From NCBI RefSeq assembly GCF_004571075.1, contig NZ_SPQP01000007.1:1-64000 (forward strand): a DNA stretch of 64,000 nt. Reading direction: 5' to 3'. A program made the translations under genes and the position numbers. The notes below the pieces were generated by a model. The model worked only from the letters and a program-made list of their open reading frames with translations, searched no databases and was not told the DNA's origin. Source of the DNA: Blastococcus sp. TF02A-35. Lineage in GTDB: Bacteria; Actinomycetota; Actinomycetes; Mycobacteriales; Geodermatophilaceae. Of this stretch, positions 31,362 through 41,138 are shown piece by piece. Numbering within the stretch: position 1 is the first letter of the stretch; every line of letters begins with the position of its first letter.

Positions 31362-32501
31362 GTGAGCAGCTGGGACACCGACGAGCGCAGGGCGCTGCGG
31401 GCCTCGGTCCGCCGCTTCGCCGAGGCCGAGGTGGTGCCGAACATGGCCGCCTGGGAGGAGGCCGGGGCGCTCCCGCGGGAGCTGCACCGCCGGGCCGCCG
31501 AGGTCGGGCTGCTCGGGGTCGGATACCCCGAGGAGCTCGGCGGCAGCGGCGGGGCGCCGGGCGACACGCTGCTCATCACCGAGGAGCTGATCCAGGCCGG
31601 TGGCAGCAGCGGCCTGGTGGCGGGCCTCTTCACGCACGGCATCGGGCTGCCGCACCTCGTGGCCGCCGGCGACCCGGCGCTCCTGGAGCGCGTCGCCCGC
31701 CCCGTCCTGGCCGGGGAGAAGATCATCTCGCTGGCCGTGACCGAGCCCGAGGGCGGTTCCGACGTCGCCGGGCTCACCACCCGCGCCGTCCGGGACGGCG
31801 ACGAGTACGTGGTGAACGGAGCCAAGACCTACATCACCTCGGGGACCCGCGCCGACTTCGTCACCGTCGCCGTGCGCACCGGGGAGGCCGGCGCCGGGGG
31901 CGTCTCGCTGCTGCTCCTGGAGCGCGGCATGCCGGGGTTCACGGTCTCGGCACCGCTGAGGAAGATGGGCTGGCTCTGCTCCGACACCGCCGAGCTGTCG
32001 TTCACCGACGTCCGGGTCCCGGTAGGCAACCTGGTCGGGCGGGAGAACGAGGGCTTCTACGCGATCATGGGCCAGTTCGCGGCCGAGCGGCTGAGCCTGG
32101 CCGTGCAGGCCTACGCGACCGCCCAGCGCTGCCTGGACCTCACGCTGGCGTGGGTGAAGGAGCGGCACACCTTCGGCAAGCCGCTGGCCCGCCGGCAGGT
32201 GGTGCAGCACCGCGTCGCGGAGATGGCCCGGCAGACCGACGTCGCCCGCGTCTACACGCGGGCCGTGGTCGACCGGTGGCTGGCCGGGGAGGACGTGCTG
32301 ACCGAGGTGGCGATGGCCAAGAACACGGCGGTGGCCGCGTGCGACCGCGTCGTCGACGACGCCGTCCAGCTCTTCGGCGGGCTGGGCTACATGCGCGAGT
32401 CGGAGGTCGAGCGGCACTACCGCGACAGCCGGATCCTCGGCATCGGCGGCGGCACCAACGAGATCATGACCGAGATCGTGGCCAAGCTCCTGCTCGCCTA
32501 G
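31362..32501 (+). CDS. Acyl-CoA dehydrogenase
   Basis: A 379-residue FAD-dependent dehydrogenase: 'SLAVTEPEGGSDVAGLTTRA', 'VNGAKTYITSGTRADFVTVAVRT' (in part) and the end motif 'DSRILGIGGGTNEIMTEI'. The position that holds the catalytic Glu in medium-chain enzymes is Gly here, as in long/branched-chain types where the base sits elsewhere. The GTG at 31362 has GAGGAG upstream and starts at the family N-terminus; the frame extends to 31290 without resemblance. Confidence 0.9.
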   Translation: MSSWDTDERRALRASVRRFAEAEVVPNMAAWEEAGALPRELHRRAAEVGLLGVGYPEELGGSGGAPGDTLLITEELIQAGGSSGLVAGLFTHGIGLPHLVAAGDPALLERVARPVLAGEKIISLAVTEPEGGSDVAGLTTRAVRDGDEYVVNGAKTYITSGTRADFVTVAVRTGEAGAGGVSLLLLERGMPGFTVSAPLRKMGWLCSDTAELSFTDVRVPVGNLVGRENEGFYAIMGQFAAERLSLAVQAYATAQRCLDLTLAWVKERHTFGKPLARRQVVQHRVAEMARQTDVARVYTRAVVDRWLAGEDVLTEVAMAKNTAVAACDRVVDDAVQLFGGLGYMRESEVERHYRDSRILGIGGGTNEIMTEIVAKLLLA

Positions 32502-32506
32502 CCCGG

Positions 32507-32564
32507 CGAGATCTGCACACTCGCCCCCGTCAGCCGGCCGATGGGGGCGAGTGTGCAGATCTCG
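32507..32564. terminator. Long perfect stem-loop between convergent genes
   Basis: A 22-bp perfect stem. The left arm (32507-32528) begins CGAGATCTGCACACTCG, the right arm (32543-32564) is its exact complement, and the loop is 14 nt. It separates the acyl-CoA dehydrogenase from the convergent tetR gene and should terminate both. Confidence 0.85.
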
Positions 32565-32566
32565 GC

Positions 32567-33193
32567 CTAGGCGGTGAAGGCCTCGACGATGGTCGCCCAG
32601 TGCTGCAGGTGCGGGCCGGTGCGCGGCGCGTCGGGCTGCAGCGCGTAGGTGAGCGCCTGCCCCCGCATCGAGGTGAGCAGCACCTGGTACACCGCCTCGG
32701 ACTTCGGGTGCCCGGCCACCCGCTCGCCGAAGACCTCCATCGACAGCTCGCGCAGCTGCACGTTGAGCCGGCGCTCGTAGGGCAGCAGCGCCGCCCGCAG
32801 CTCCGGGTCGGTGCGGGCCGCACCCCACAGCTCCATCGCGGCGACGAACAGCGGCCCGTGGAACCGCTCCCAGATGACCTCGACGCCGAGCCGGATGCGC
32901 AGCGTCGAGTCGGCGGGCAGGTCCGCCGCGGCCTGCCGGACCGAGGCGCTGAACTCCTCGTAGAGGTGGTCGACGGCGGCCAGCAGCAGCTCGGCCTTCG
33001 AGGTGAACTGGTGGGTGAGCGCGCCCCGGGAGACCCCGGCGCGGCGCTGCACCTCCTGCGTGGTGGTGCGGGCGTAGCCGAGCTCGACCAGCGACTCGAC
33101 GGTCGCCCGGACCAGTGCCTCGCGGGTCGCCGCCCGCCGCTCCGCCTGGGTGCGGCGCAGCGGCGGGCGGGCGGAGGTCGCGATGGCGGTCAG
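32567..33193 (-). CDS. TetR family regulator at the end of the fad operon (unusual start)
   Basis: A TetR protein of about 200 residues with HTH 'TREALVRATVESLVELGYARTTTQEVQRRAGVSRGAL' (cited in part). No ATG, GTG or TTG is available in frame between the fadB stop and the HTH. The first plausible initiator is CTG at 33193, whose TG overlaps the fadB stop as CTGA. It is the last gene after fadE-fadA-fadB and is probably their repressor (see the operator at 37831). Confidence 0.75.
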   Translation of the reverse strand: MTAIATSARPPLRRTQAERRAATREALVRATVESLVELGYARTTTQEVQRRAGVSRGALTHQFTSKAELLLAAVDHLYEEFSASVRQAAADLPADSTLRIRLGVEVIWERFHGPLFVAAMELWGAARTDPELRAALLPYERRLNVQLRELSMEVFGERVAGHPKSEAVYQVLLTSMRGQALTYALQPDAPRTGPHLQHWATIVEAFTA

Positions 33194-35352
33194 CCTGCCA
33201 CCGCTGCCCGGAGGCTGCCGGCGGGAACGGCACGCTCGAGCAGGATCGCCGGCGGGCGGAACCGCTCGCCGTAGGCGTCGGCCAGCTCGTCGGCGCGCGC
33301 GACGAAGCCCGCGACGCCGCCCGGGTACTGGTCGACGTACTGCAGCACGCCGCCGTAGAGCGGCGGGAAGCCGATGCCCATGATCGAGCCGATGTTGGCG
33401 TCCTCGACCGAGCTGAGCACCTTCTCCTCCACGCAGCGGGCCGTCTCGACCGCCATGACGAACAGCAGCCGCTCCTGCGCGTCCCGGAACGGGACGGCGT
33501 CGGACGCCGGGAACAGCTCGGCCAGGCCCGGCCACACCCGCTTCTCCGGCTGCCAGTCGAAGAAGCCCTTGCCGGCGGACTTCCCGGTGCGGCCCTGCTC
33601 GACCAGCGCGCGGAGGACCGCGATGCCCGGGTGCTCCTGGGTCGCCCCGGCCTTGGCCGCCTCCTCGTTGATCTTCAACGGCAGGGTCAGGGTCACCTCG
33701 TCGAGCAGGGTGAGCGGCCCGGCCGGGAAGCCGGCCTGCAGCGCGGCCCGCTCGACGCTCATCGGCGCCAGCCCCTCGGCGAGCAGCGCGGCGCCCTCGA
33801 GGACGAGGGTGCCGAACACGCGGCTGGTGAAGAAGCCGCGGCTGTCGGAGACGACGATCGGCGTCTTGCCGATCTGCCGGACGACGTCGTAGGCGCGGGC
33901 CAGCGCCTCGTCGGAGGTCCGCTCCCCCACGATCAGCTCGACCAGCGGCATCTTGTCCACCGGCGAGAAGAAGTGCATGCCCACGACGTCGGCCGGTCGC
34001 TGCACGCCCTCGGCGAGGCCGGTGATCGGCAGGGTGGAGGTGTTGGACGCCAGCAGCGCCGGTCCTCCCCCGCCCACCCCCGCGTTGGCCTCGGCCTCGC
34101 TGAGCACCCGGTGCTTGAGCGCCTGGTCCTCGAACACCGCCTCGACGACGACGTCGCAGCCGGCGAGGTCGGCGGCGTCGCCGGTCGGGGTGATCCGGGC
34201 GAGGAAGGCGTCGGCCTTCTCCTGCGTCATGCGCCCGCGCGCCACCTGCTTGCCGACCAGACCGGCGACGTGCGCCTTGCCCTTCTCGGCCGCCTCGGTG
34301 CTCACGTCCTTGAGCACGACGTCGACGCCGACCTTGGCGAAGGCGTGCGCGATCCCGGCGCCCATCATCCCGGCACCGAGCACGCCGACCTTGGCCGCCG
34401 TGTACCTCTCCGGGCCCGACGGGCGCGAGGCGCCGCCGTTGATGGCGTTGAGGTCGAACCACAGCGCCTGGATCATGTTCGTCGAGACCTGGCCGGTGAC
34501 CAGGTCGACGAAGTAGCGGCCCTCGACGGTGAACGCGGTGTCCACGTCGACCTGCAGGCTCTCCACCGCGGCGGAGAGGATCGCGTACGGCGCCGGGTAG
34601 GGCGCGCCCTTGAGCTGCTTGGTCAGGTTGGCCGGGAACGCGGGCAGGGTCGAGGCCAGCGACGGCGACGACGGCGTCCCGCCCGGGACCTTGTAGCCCT
34701 TGGTGTCCCACGGCTGGGCAGCGTCGGGGTTGGCGAGCACCCAGGCGCGGGCCTTGGCCACCAGCTCGTCGCGGTCGGCGGCCAGCTCGTGCACCAGCCC
34801 CAGCTCCAGCGCCTTCGACGGGCGCAGCTGCTGGCCCTGCAGGAGCAGCTCGAGCAGCGCCGTCGTCAGGCCGAGCAGCCGCACGGTGCGGACGACGCCG
34901 CCACCACCGGGCAGCAGGCCGAGGGTGACCTCGGGCAGGCCGATCTTCACCTTCGGGTCGTCGAGGGCGACGCGGTGGTGGCAGGCCAGCGCGATCTCCA
35001 GCCCGCCGCCGAGCGCCGCGCCGTTGACCGCCGCGGCGACCGGGATGCCGAGGGTCTCCAGCCGGCGCAGCTGTGCCTTCACCAGGGTCACCTGGGCGAG
35101 CACGGCGTCGGTGGTGTCCGGTGTGGCCTGGATCAGGCTGCCGAGGTTGCCGCCGGCGAAGAAGGTCCTCTTCGCGCTGGTCACGACGACGCCGCGGACC
35201 GACTCCTTCTCGGCCTCGAGCCGGTCGAGGGTCTCGCCCATCGACCGCACGTACGCGTCGTTCATGGTGTTCGCCGACGACGAGGGGTCGTCGAGGGTGA
35301 GGACGACGACGCCGTCGGCGTCCTGCTCCCAGCGGATGGTGCTGTCGCTCAT
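33190..35352 (-). CDS. fadB: FadB-like 3-hydroxyacyl-CoA dehydrogenase / enoyl-CoA hydratase
   Basis: A 720-residue multifunctional beta-oxidation protein. The N-terminal crotonase domain (about 1-200) has '[11 protein letters not shown]' and '[19 protein letters not shown]'. The NAD-binding domain opens near 335 with '[21 protein letters not shown]', followed by '[13 protein letters not shown]', '[17 protein letters not shown]' and the C-terminal helical domain. It works with the FadA gene 10 nt upstream. ATG 35352 with GAGGAG. Confidence 0.94.
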   Translation of the reverse strand: MSDSTIRWEQDADGVVVLTLDDPSSSANTMNDAYVRSMGETLDRLEAEKESVRGVVVTSAKRTFFAGGNLGSLIQATPDTTDAVLAQVTLVKAQLRRLETLGIPVAAAVNGAALGGGLEIALACHHRVALDDPKVKIGLPEVTLGLLPGGGGVVRTVRLLGLTTALLELLLQGQQLRPSKALELGLVHELAADRDELVAKARAWVLANPDAAQPWDTKGYKVPGGTPSSPSLASTLPAFPANLTKQLKGAPYPAPYAILSAAVESLQVDVDTAFTVEGRYFVDLVTGQVSTNMIQALWFDLNAINGGASRPSGPERYTAAKVGVLGAGMMGAGIAHAFAKVGVDVVLKDVSTEAAEKGKAHVAGLVGKQVARGRMTQEKADAFLARITPTGDAADLAGCDVVVEAVFEDQALKHRVLSEAEANAGVGGGGPALLASNTSTLPITGLAEGVQRPADVVGMHFFSPVDKMPLVELIVGERTSDEALARAYDVVRQIGKTPIVVSDSRGFFTSRVFGTLVLEGAALLAEGLAPMSVERAALQAGFPAGPLTLLDEVTLTLPLKINEEAAKAGATQEHPGIAVLRALVEQGRTGKSAGKGFFDWQPEKRVWPGLAELFPASDAVPFRDAQERLLFVMAVETARCVEEKVLSSVEDANIGSIMGIGFPPLYGGVLQYVDQYPGGVAGFVARADELADAYGERFRPPAILLERAVPAGSLRAAVAG

Positions 35353-35362
35353 GGGGGTCTCC

Positions 35363-36577
<1,215 letters not shown>

Positions 36578-36599
36578 GCTCGTCCTCTCGGAGGTGTGG

Positions 36600-36623
36600 G
36601 GGCCGACATGGCCATGAAGGCCC
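36600..36623. repeat. 24-bp palindromic element, copy 3
   Basis: GGGCC, GAC, ATGGCCAT, GAA, GGCCC. The core and outer arms are exact, and the two 3-nt spacers differ. It lies in the 55-nt gap between fadE and fadA, upstream of the fadA ribosome-binding site. Confidence 0.8.
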
Positions 36624-36632
36624 TGCGTGGGG

Positions 36633-37775
36633 TCAGACGCCGAGGGAACGGCCGACGATCTCCTTCATGATCTCGGTCGTCCCGCCGTAGATGGTCTGGA
36701 TGCGCGAGTCGAGGTAGGCCCGGGCGACGGGGTACTCGAGCATGTAGCCGTAGCCGCCGTGCAGCTGCAGGCACCGGTCGATCACGCGCTTCTGCAGCTC
36801 GGTCGTCCACCACTTCGCCATGGCGGCGTCCTCGGCGGTGAACCGGCGGGCGTTGTGCTCGAGGATCGCCTTCTCCAGGTAGGTCTCGGCGATCGAGACC
36901 TCCGTGTGCATCTCGGCCAGCTCGAAGCGGGTGTTCTGGAACTTCCCGATCGGCTTGCCGAACGCGGTCCGCTCCTTGCAGTACTCGACGGTCAGGTCGA
37001 GCACGATCCGGGCGGAGGCGACCGCGCCGGCGGCGATCGACAGCCGCTCCTGGGGCAGGTTCTCCATGAGGTGGAAGAAGCCGTGCCCCTCGGTGCCCAG
37101 CAGGTTGGCCGAGGGCACCCGGACGTCCTCGAAGAACAGCTCGGCGGTGTCCTGCGCCTTGAGGCCGACCTTGTCCAGGTTCCGGCCGCGCTCGAACCCG
37201 GGCATGCCCCGCTCGACCACCAGCAGCGAGAAGCCCCGCGCCCCGGCCTCGGGGTCGGTGCGCGCGACGACGATGACGATGTCGGCGTTGATGCCGTTGG
37301 TGATGAAGGTCTTCGAGCCGTTGAGCACCCAGTCGTCGCCGTCGCGGCGGGCCGTCGTCCGCAGGCCCTGCAGGTCGGAGCCGGCGTGCGGCTCGGTCAT
37401 GGCGATCGCGGTGATGATCTCGCCGCTGACCAGCCCGGGCAGCCAGCGCTGCTTCTGCTCCTCGGTGGCCAGGCCGGTCAGGTAGGGCGCGACGACGTCG
37501 TTCTGCAGCGTGAAGCCCAGGCCGCTGGCGCCGGCGCGGCTGACCTCGGCGGAGAGGATCGCGTTGTAGCGGAAGTCGGTGATGCCGCCGCCGCCGTACT
37601 CCTCGGGCACGTCCATGCCGAGCAGGCCCTGCTCGCCGGCCCGCAGCCACACGGACCGGTCGACGACGCCGGCAGCCTCCCACGCCGCCTGGTGCGGGAC
37701 GGCCTCCTTGGCCAGGAAGTCGCGGACCATCGCGCGGAACGCCTCGTGCTCGGCCTCGTACAGGACTGACTGCAC
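36633..37775 (-). CDS. Acyl-CoA dehydrogenase (FadE type)
   Basis: A 380-residue acyl-CoA dehydrogenase: '[20 protein letters not shown]', '[23 protein letters not shown]' (in part), and the end '[23 protein letters not shown]' (in part). As in the other dehydrogenase here, Gly replaces the medium-chain catalytic Glu, suggesting long-chain specificity. GTG start with GGAGGT. It is the first gene of the fadE-fadA-fadB-tetR operon. Confidence 0.92.
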   Translation of the reverse strand: MQSVLYEAEHEAFRAMVRDFLAKEAVPHQAAWEAAGVVDRSVWLRAGEQGLLGMDVPEEYGGGGITDFRYNAILSAEVSRAGASGLGFTLQNDVVAPYLTGLATEEQKQRWLPGLVSGEIITAIAMTEPHAGSDLQGLRTTARRDGDDWVLNGSKTFITNGINADIVIVVARTDPEAGARGFSLLVVERGMPGFERGRNLDKVGLKAQDTAELFFEDVRVPSANLLGTEGHGFFHLMENLPQERLSIAAGAVASARIVLDLTVEYCKERTAFGKPIGKFQNTRFELAEMHTEVSIAETYLEKAILEHNARRFTAEDAAMAKWWTTELQKRVIDRCLQLHGGYGYMLEYPVARAYLDSRIQTIYGGTTEIMKEIVGRSLGV

Positions 37776-37830
37776 AGGTACCTCCGGGGAGTCGTGGAGA
37801 TCCGGCGGTCACCGCGCCGGAAACCCGAAC

Positions 37831-37852
37831 ATACAGACCACTTGTTCTGTAT
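37831..37852. promoter_or_regulatory. Candidate TetR operator between fadE and fadD
   Basis: ATACAGA (37831-37837), 8 nt, TCTGTAT (37846-37852); 18 of 22 positions obey dyad symmetry. It is central in the 135-nt gap between divergent fadE and fadD, so one repressor could control both. The TetR encoded at the end of the fad operon is the natural candidate. Confidence 0.6.
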
Positions 37853-37910
37853 CTTCGCGATCCACGTCACAACGTCGTGTCGTGCAGCCGGCCGCCGAGG
37901 AGCCCACCCG

Positions 37911-39701
37911 ATGCAGGAGTACTCCAGCCCCACCGCCTTCGAGATCCCCCACCACGCCGCCCTCCCCGACGCGGTCAGCACCCACGCGGCGGAGAGCCCG
38001 GACCGGGTCGCGCTGAGCCGCAACGTCGGCGGCAGCTGGGTGCCGGTCACCAGCCGCGACTTCGCCCAGCAGGTGGAGGCGCTCGCCCGCGGGATGGTCG
38101 CGGCGGGGGTGGGCCCGGGCGACCGGGTCGGGATCCTGAGCAAGACCCGCTACGAGTGGACGCTGGCCGACTACGCGATCTGGACCGCCGGCGGGGTGGC
38201 CGTGCCGATCTACGAGACGTCGTCGGCGGAGCAGGCGCAGTGGATCCTCTCGGACTCCGGCGCGGTCGCGGTCGTCGTGGAGACCGCCGCCCACCAGGCC
38301 CTGGTCGAGTCGGTCCGCGACGACATCCCGGGCCTGCGCGAGGTGTGGCAGATCGAGTCCGGCGACCTCGACGCCGTCGCCGCGCGAGCGGGTGAGGCCC
38401 CGGCGAACGCGCTGGCCGAGCGGCGCGCGACCCTGGACGGCGACACCCTGGCCACGATCATCTACACCTCCGGGACCACCGGGCGGCCCAAGGGCTGCGA
38501 GCTCACCCACGGCAACCTGCTCTACGTCGCCGAGCTGGCACCGGCGGTCATCCCGGCGATGAAGGCGGAGGACGCGAGCTCGCTGCTCTTCCTCCCGCTG
38601 GCGCACGTCTTCGCCCGGATCATCGAGGTCAGCTGCATCCAGAACGGGGCCCGCCTGGGCCACACCGGCGACCTCGCCTCGCTGCTGGCCGACCTCGGCA
38701 CCTTCCAGCCGACGTTCCTCGTCGCCGTCCCGCGCGTGTTCGAGAAGGTCTACAACGGCGCCCGGCAGAAGGCGCACGCCGGCGGCAAGGGGGCGATCTT
38801 CGACCGGGCGGAGCGGGTCGCCGTCGCCTGGTCCAAGGCGCAGGACACCGGCGGCGCGGGCCTGGGCCTGAGCCTGCAGCACAAGCTCTTCGACACCCTC
38901 GTCTACGGCAAGCTCCGGGCGGCCATGGGCGGCAAGGTCGAGTACGCACTCTCCGGCGGCGCCCCCCTCGGCGAGCGGCTGGGCCACTTCTTCCGCGGCA
39001 TCGGGGTCACGATCCTCGAGGGCTACGGCCTGACCGAGACCACCGGGCCGGCCACGGTCAGCGGCCCGGACACGCTCAAGGTGGGCACGGTCGGGCGGGC
39101 GGCACCCGGGTCGGCGGTGCGCATCGACGACCTCGGCGAGATCCTCGTGCGCGGCCCGCAGGTCTTCCGCGGCTACTGGAACAACCCGGCGGCGACGGCG
39201 GAGACCATGCGCGACGGCTGGTTCGCCACCGGCGACATCGGCGTCCTCGACAGCGAGGGCTACGTGACGATCACCGGGCGGATCAAGGAGATCCTGGTGA
39301 CCTCCGGCGGCAAGAACGTCTCCCCCGCCGTCCTGGAGGACAAGATCCGGGCGCACCCGCTGGTCAGCCAGTGCATCGTCGTCGGCGACAACCGGCCGTT
39401 CATCGGGTGCCTGATCACCCTGGACGCCGAGGCGCTTCCCGGCTGGCTGGAGTCCAAGGGGCGGCCGACGAGCACGCCGCTGGCCGAGCTGGTCGACGAC
39501 CCCGAGGTCGTGGCGGAGGTCCAGGCGGCGGTGGACCGGGCGAACGCCCAGGTGTCGCGGGCGGAGTCGATCCGCTCCTTCGCGATCCTGCCGGTCGAGT
39601 GGACGGTGGAGGGCGGGCAGCTGACGCCGTCGCTGAAGCTCAAGCGGTCGGTGGTCATGAAGGAGTTCGCCTCCGAGGTGGAGAAGATCTACGCGAGCTG
39701 A
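37911..39701 (+). CDS. fadD: Long-chain fatty acid-CoA ligase (FadD15-like)
   Basis: A 596-residue AMP-forming acyl-CoA synthetase. The P-loop is 'IIYTSGTTGRPKGCELTHGN', the A5-type motif 'GYGLTETTGPATVS', and the hinge/A8 region 'FATGDIGVLDSEGYVTITGRIKEILVTSGGKNVSP' (cited in part). It activates fatty acids for the divergent beta-oxidation operon. The ATG at 37911 is preceded by GAGGAG; the frame runs back to 37794 but through the operator. Confidence 0.93.
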   Translation: MQEYSSPTAFEIPHHAALPDAVSTHAAESPDRVALSRNVGGSWVPVTSRDFAQQVEALARGMVAAGVGPGDRVGILSKTRYEWTLADYAIWTAGGVAVPIYETSSAEQAQWILSDSGAVAVVVETAAHQALVESVRDDIPGLREVWQIESGDLDAVAARAGEAPANALAERRATLDGDTLATIIYTSGTTGRPKGCELTHGNLLYVAELAPAVIPAMKAEDASSLLFLPLAHVFARIIEVSCIQNGARLGHTGDLASLLADLGTFQPTFLVAVPRVFEKVYNGARQKAHAGGKGAIFDRAERVAVAWSKAQDTGGAGLGLSLQHKLFDTLVYGKLRAAMGGKVEYALSGGAPLGERLGHFFRGIGVTILEGYGLTETTGPATVSGPDTLKVGTVGRAAPGSAVRIDDLGEILVRGPQVFRGYWNNPAATAETMRDGWFATGDIGVLDSEGYVTITGRIKEILVTSGGKNVSPAVLEDKIRAHPLVSQCIVVGDNRPFIGCLITLDAEALPGWLESKGRPTSTPLAELVDDPEVVAEVQAAVDRANAQVSRAESIRSFAILPVEWTVEGGQLTPSLKLKRSVVMKEFASEVEKIYAS

Positions 39702-39712
39702 CCCGATGGAGT

Positions 39713-39757
39713 GTTGCCATGCAGGAAACTCGGCTCTAGAGTTTCCTGCATGGCAAC
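39713..39757 (+). promoter_or_regulatory. Perfect 19-bp inverted repeat overlapping a leaderless promoter
   Basis: Left arm 39713-39731 (GTTGCCATGCAGGAAACTC), 7-nt centre, right arm 39739-39757, perfectly complementary. Inside it lie TTGCCA (39714-39719), a 17-nt spacer and TAGAGT (39737-39742), and the ATG at 39750 falls about where transcription should start. The promoter is therefore completely covered by the palindrome, the layout expected for tight autorepression by the winged-helix protein encoded second in the operon. Confidence 0.75.
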
Positions 39758-40199
39758 TCCCTTCGAGGACCGCCCGTCCGCGGACGAGGCGCGCGAGACG
39801 CTCCGGCAGCTGGCCGCCGACGAGGACGCCGTCCGCTACCCGCCCATCCCGGCCTGGTTCTTCCTCGTGCAGGCCGCCGCGACCGCCGGGGTGTTCCTGG
39901 TGCGGCTGCTGCCGGAGTCCGACGGCGGCCGCTACACCCAGCTCCTCGCCATCCTGGCCATCGCGCTGGCCGCCGGCGGCCTCGGGCAGAAGTACTGGCT
40001 GAACCGCGACGGCGTCTCCTGGGCCACCGCCCGGCCCCGCGACCTGCTGCCCTTCCTCGTCGGCATCGTGGGCACCTACGCGCTCTGCTGGGTGGTCGCC
40101 GAGACCACCGGCGCCCGGTGGGCGTGGCTCGTCGGCGCGGTCGTCGCGGCCACCATCGTGCTGGCCACGGGGCGCTCCTACCGGCGGGAGTTCGGGTGA
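39750..40199 (+). CDS. Membrane protein of unknown function, 149 aa
   Basis: The N-terminal cytoplasmic helix 'DRPSADEARETLRQLAADEDAV' is followed by four hydrophobic segments (about 30-50, 58-77, 95-113 and 118-136). The C-terminal tail is basic (RSYRREFG). The family resembles small membrane proteins paired with winged-helix regulators in actinobacteria; the function is unknown. The mRNA is predicted to be leaderless. Its stop overlaps the GTG of the regulator. Confidence 0.8.
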   Translation: MATPFEDRPSADEARETLRQLAADEDAVRYPPIPAWFFLVQAAATAGVFLVRLLPESDGGRYTQLLAILAIALAAGGLGQKYWLNRDGVSWATARPRDLLPFLVGIVGTYALCWVVAETTGARWAWLVGAVVAATIVLATGRSYRREFG

Positions 40200-40498
40200 C
40201 CAGCGGCGCCCCGGCCTTCGACGAGGTGATCCACGCCCCGCAGCGGCTGCGGATCTGCGCGATGCTCAGCGCCGCGCAGAGCGTGGAGTTCGGCGTCCTG
40301 CAGGACCGCCTCGGCCTGTCGAAGTCCGCGCTCAGCAAGCAGCTGTCCCACCTGGTCGAGGCCGGCTACGTCAGCCAGGAGCGCGCCGTCCGGGAGTCCC
40401 GCAGCCGGCTGTGGCTCTCGCTCACCCGCGAGGGGGCGCGCGCCTACGCGGGGCACGTGCAGGCGCTGCAGGAGATCGTCCGCGCCGGCGAGGCCTGA
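40196..40498 (+). CDS. Winged-helix transcriptional regulator (MarR-like, HTH_34 type)
   Basis: A 100-residue protein that is one winged-helix domain: 'QRLRICAMLSAAQSVEFGVLQDRLGLSKSALSKQLSHLVEAGYVSQ' (cited in part), with a recognition helix around 'SKSALSKQLSHL' and a wing 'RESRSRLWLSLT'. No ligand domain. GTG at 40196 overlaps the membrane-protein stop. By position it should bind the 39713-39757 palindrome. Confidence 0.88.
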   Translation: MTSGAPAFDEVIHAPQRLRICAMLSAAQSVEFGVLQDRLGLSKSALSKQLSHLVEAGYVSQERAVRESRSRLWLSLTREGARAYAGHVQALQEIVRAGEA

Positions 40499-40612
40499 CG
40501 GATACCACGACGCGGACGCGACGGGGTGCGGGCGTGGCGGGTGTGGCAGGTGCGCCGAACACGCACCCGGCGGTACTGGCCTCGGGCGGGGCGGCCTCGG
40601 ACCCTGGGTCCC

Positions 40613-40855
40613 ATGACCACCGTTTACGCGTACGGCACAGCACACGCGGTCGTGATGGTCGGCTCCTTCGGCGCGGAGGGCCTCAAGCCCCGTCAGATCG
40701 GCCCGGCGCACGCCACCATCGGCCGGATCAACGGGCAGAGCCGCAAGGCCCTGTGCGGCGCCTACGTCTCCATCGACGAGCAGCTCCCCTGGCCGCCCGA
40801 GGGCTACGACGAGCAGCAGCTGTGCGCCAGCTGCGCGGAGCTCGCCGCCCTCTGA
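40613..40855 (+). CDS. Small hypothetical protein, 80 aa, with C-terminal CxxC
   Basis: Begins 'MTTVYAYGTAHAVVMVGSFG'. The middle 'GRINGQSRKALCGAYVSI' and the end 'EQQLCASCAEL' supply three cysteines and could bind a metal. Not recognised. I use ATG 40613; the frame upstream to 40526 is Arg-rich and unlike the rest. A short dyad GGACC-CTG-GGTCC lies directly before the start. It is convergent with the MoaD gene. Confidence 0.65.
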   Translation: MTTVYAYGTAHAVVMVGSFGAEGLKPRQIGPAHATIGRINGQSRKALCGAYVSIDEQLPWPPEGYDEQQLCASCAELAAL

Positions 40856-40856
40856 G

Positions 40857-41138
40857 TCACCCGCCGGCCACCGACGGGAGCACCTGCACCTCGGCCCCGT
40901 CGCGCACCGTCGTCGCCAGCCCGCCGGAGAAGCGCACGTCGTCGCCGTCGACGTAGACGTTGACGAAGCGGCGCACCCGGCCGGTCTCGTCGCGGATCCG
41001 CCGGCCCAGCTGCGGGTGCCGTGCCGCGAGCTGGTCGAGCAGGTCGGCCAGGGTCCGCCCGTCCGGGTCCAGCTCGAGGTGCTTGGACCCGCCGGCCAGG
41101 TCGGCGAGCACCCCGGGCAGGACGACCTGGACGCTCAC
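40857..41138 (-). CDS. MoaD/ThiS family sulfur-carrier-like protein
   Basis: A 93-residue beta-grasp protein ending in the di-glycine 'LPSVAGG' needed for adenylation and thiocarboxylation. Inside are 'LDPDGRTLADLLDQLAARHP' and 'RRFVNVYVDGDDVRF', matching MoaD-like proteins. No molybdopterin synthase partner lies nearby. GTG at 41138 overlaps the stop of the beta-propeller gene by 4 nt, so the two are coupled. Confidence 0.85.
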   Translation of the reverse strand: MSVQVVLPGVLADLAGGSKHLELDPDGRTLADLLDQLAARHPQLGRRIRDETGRVRRFVNVYVDGDDVRFSGGLATTVRDGAEVQVLPSVAGG

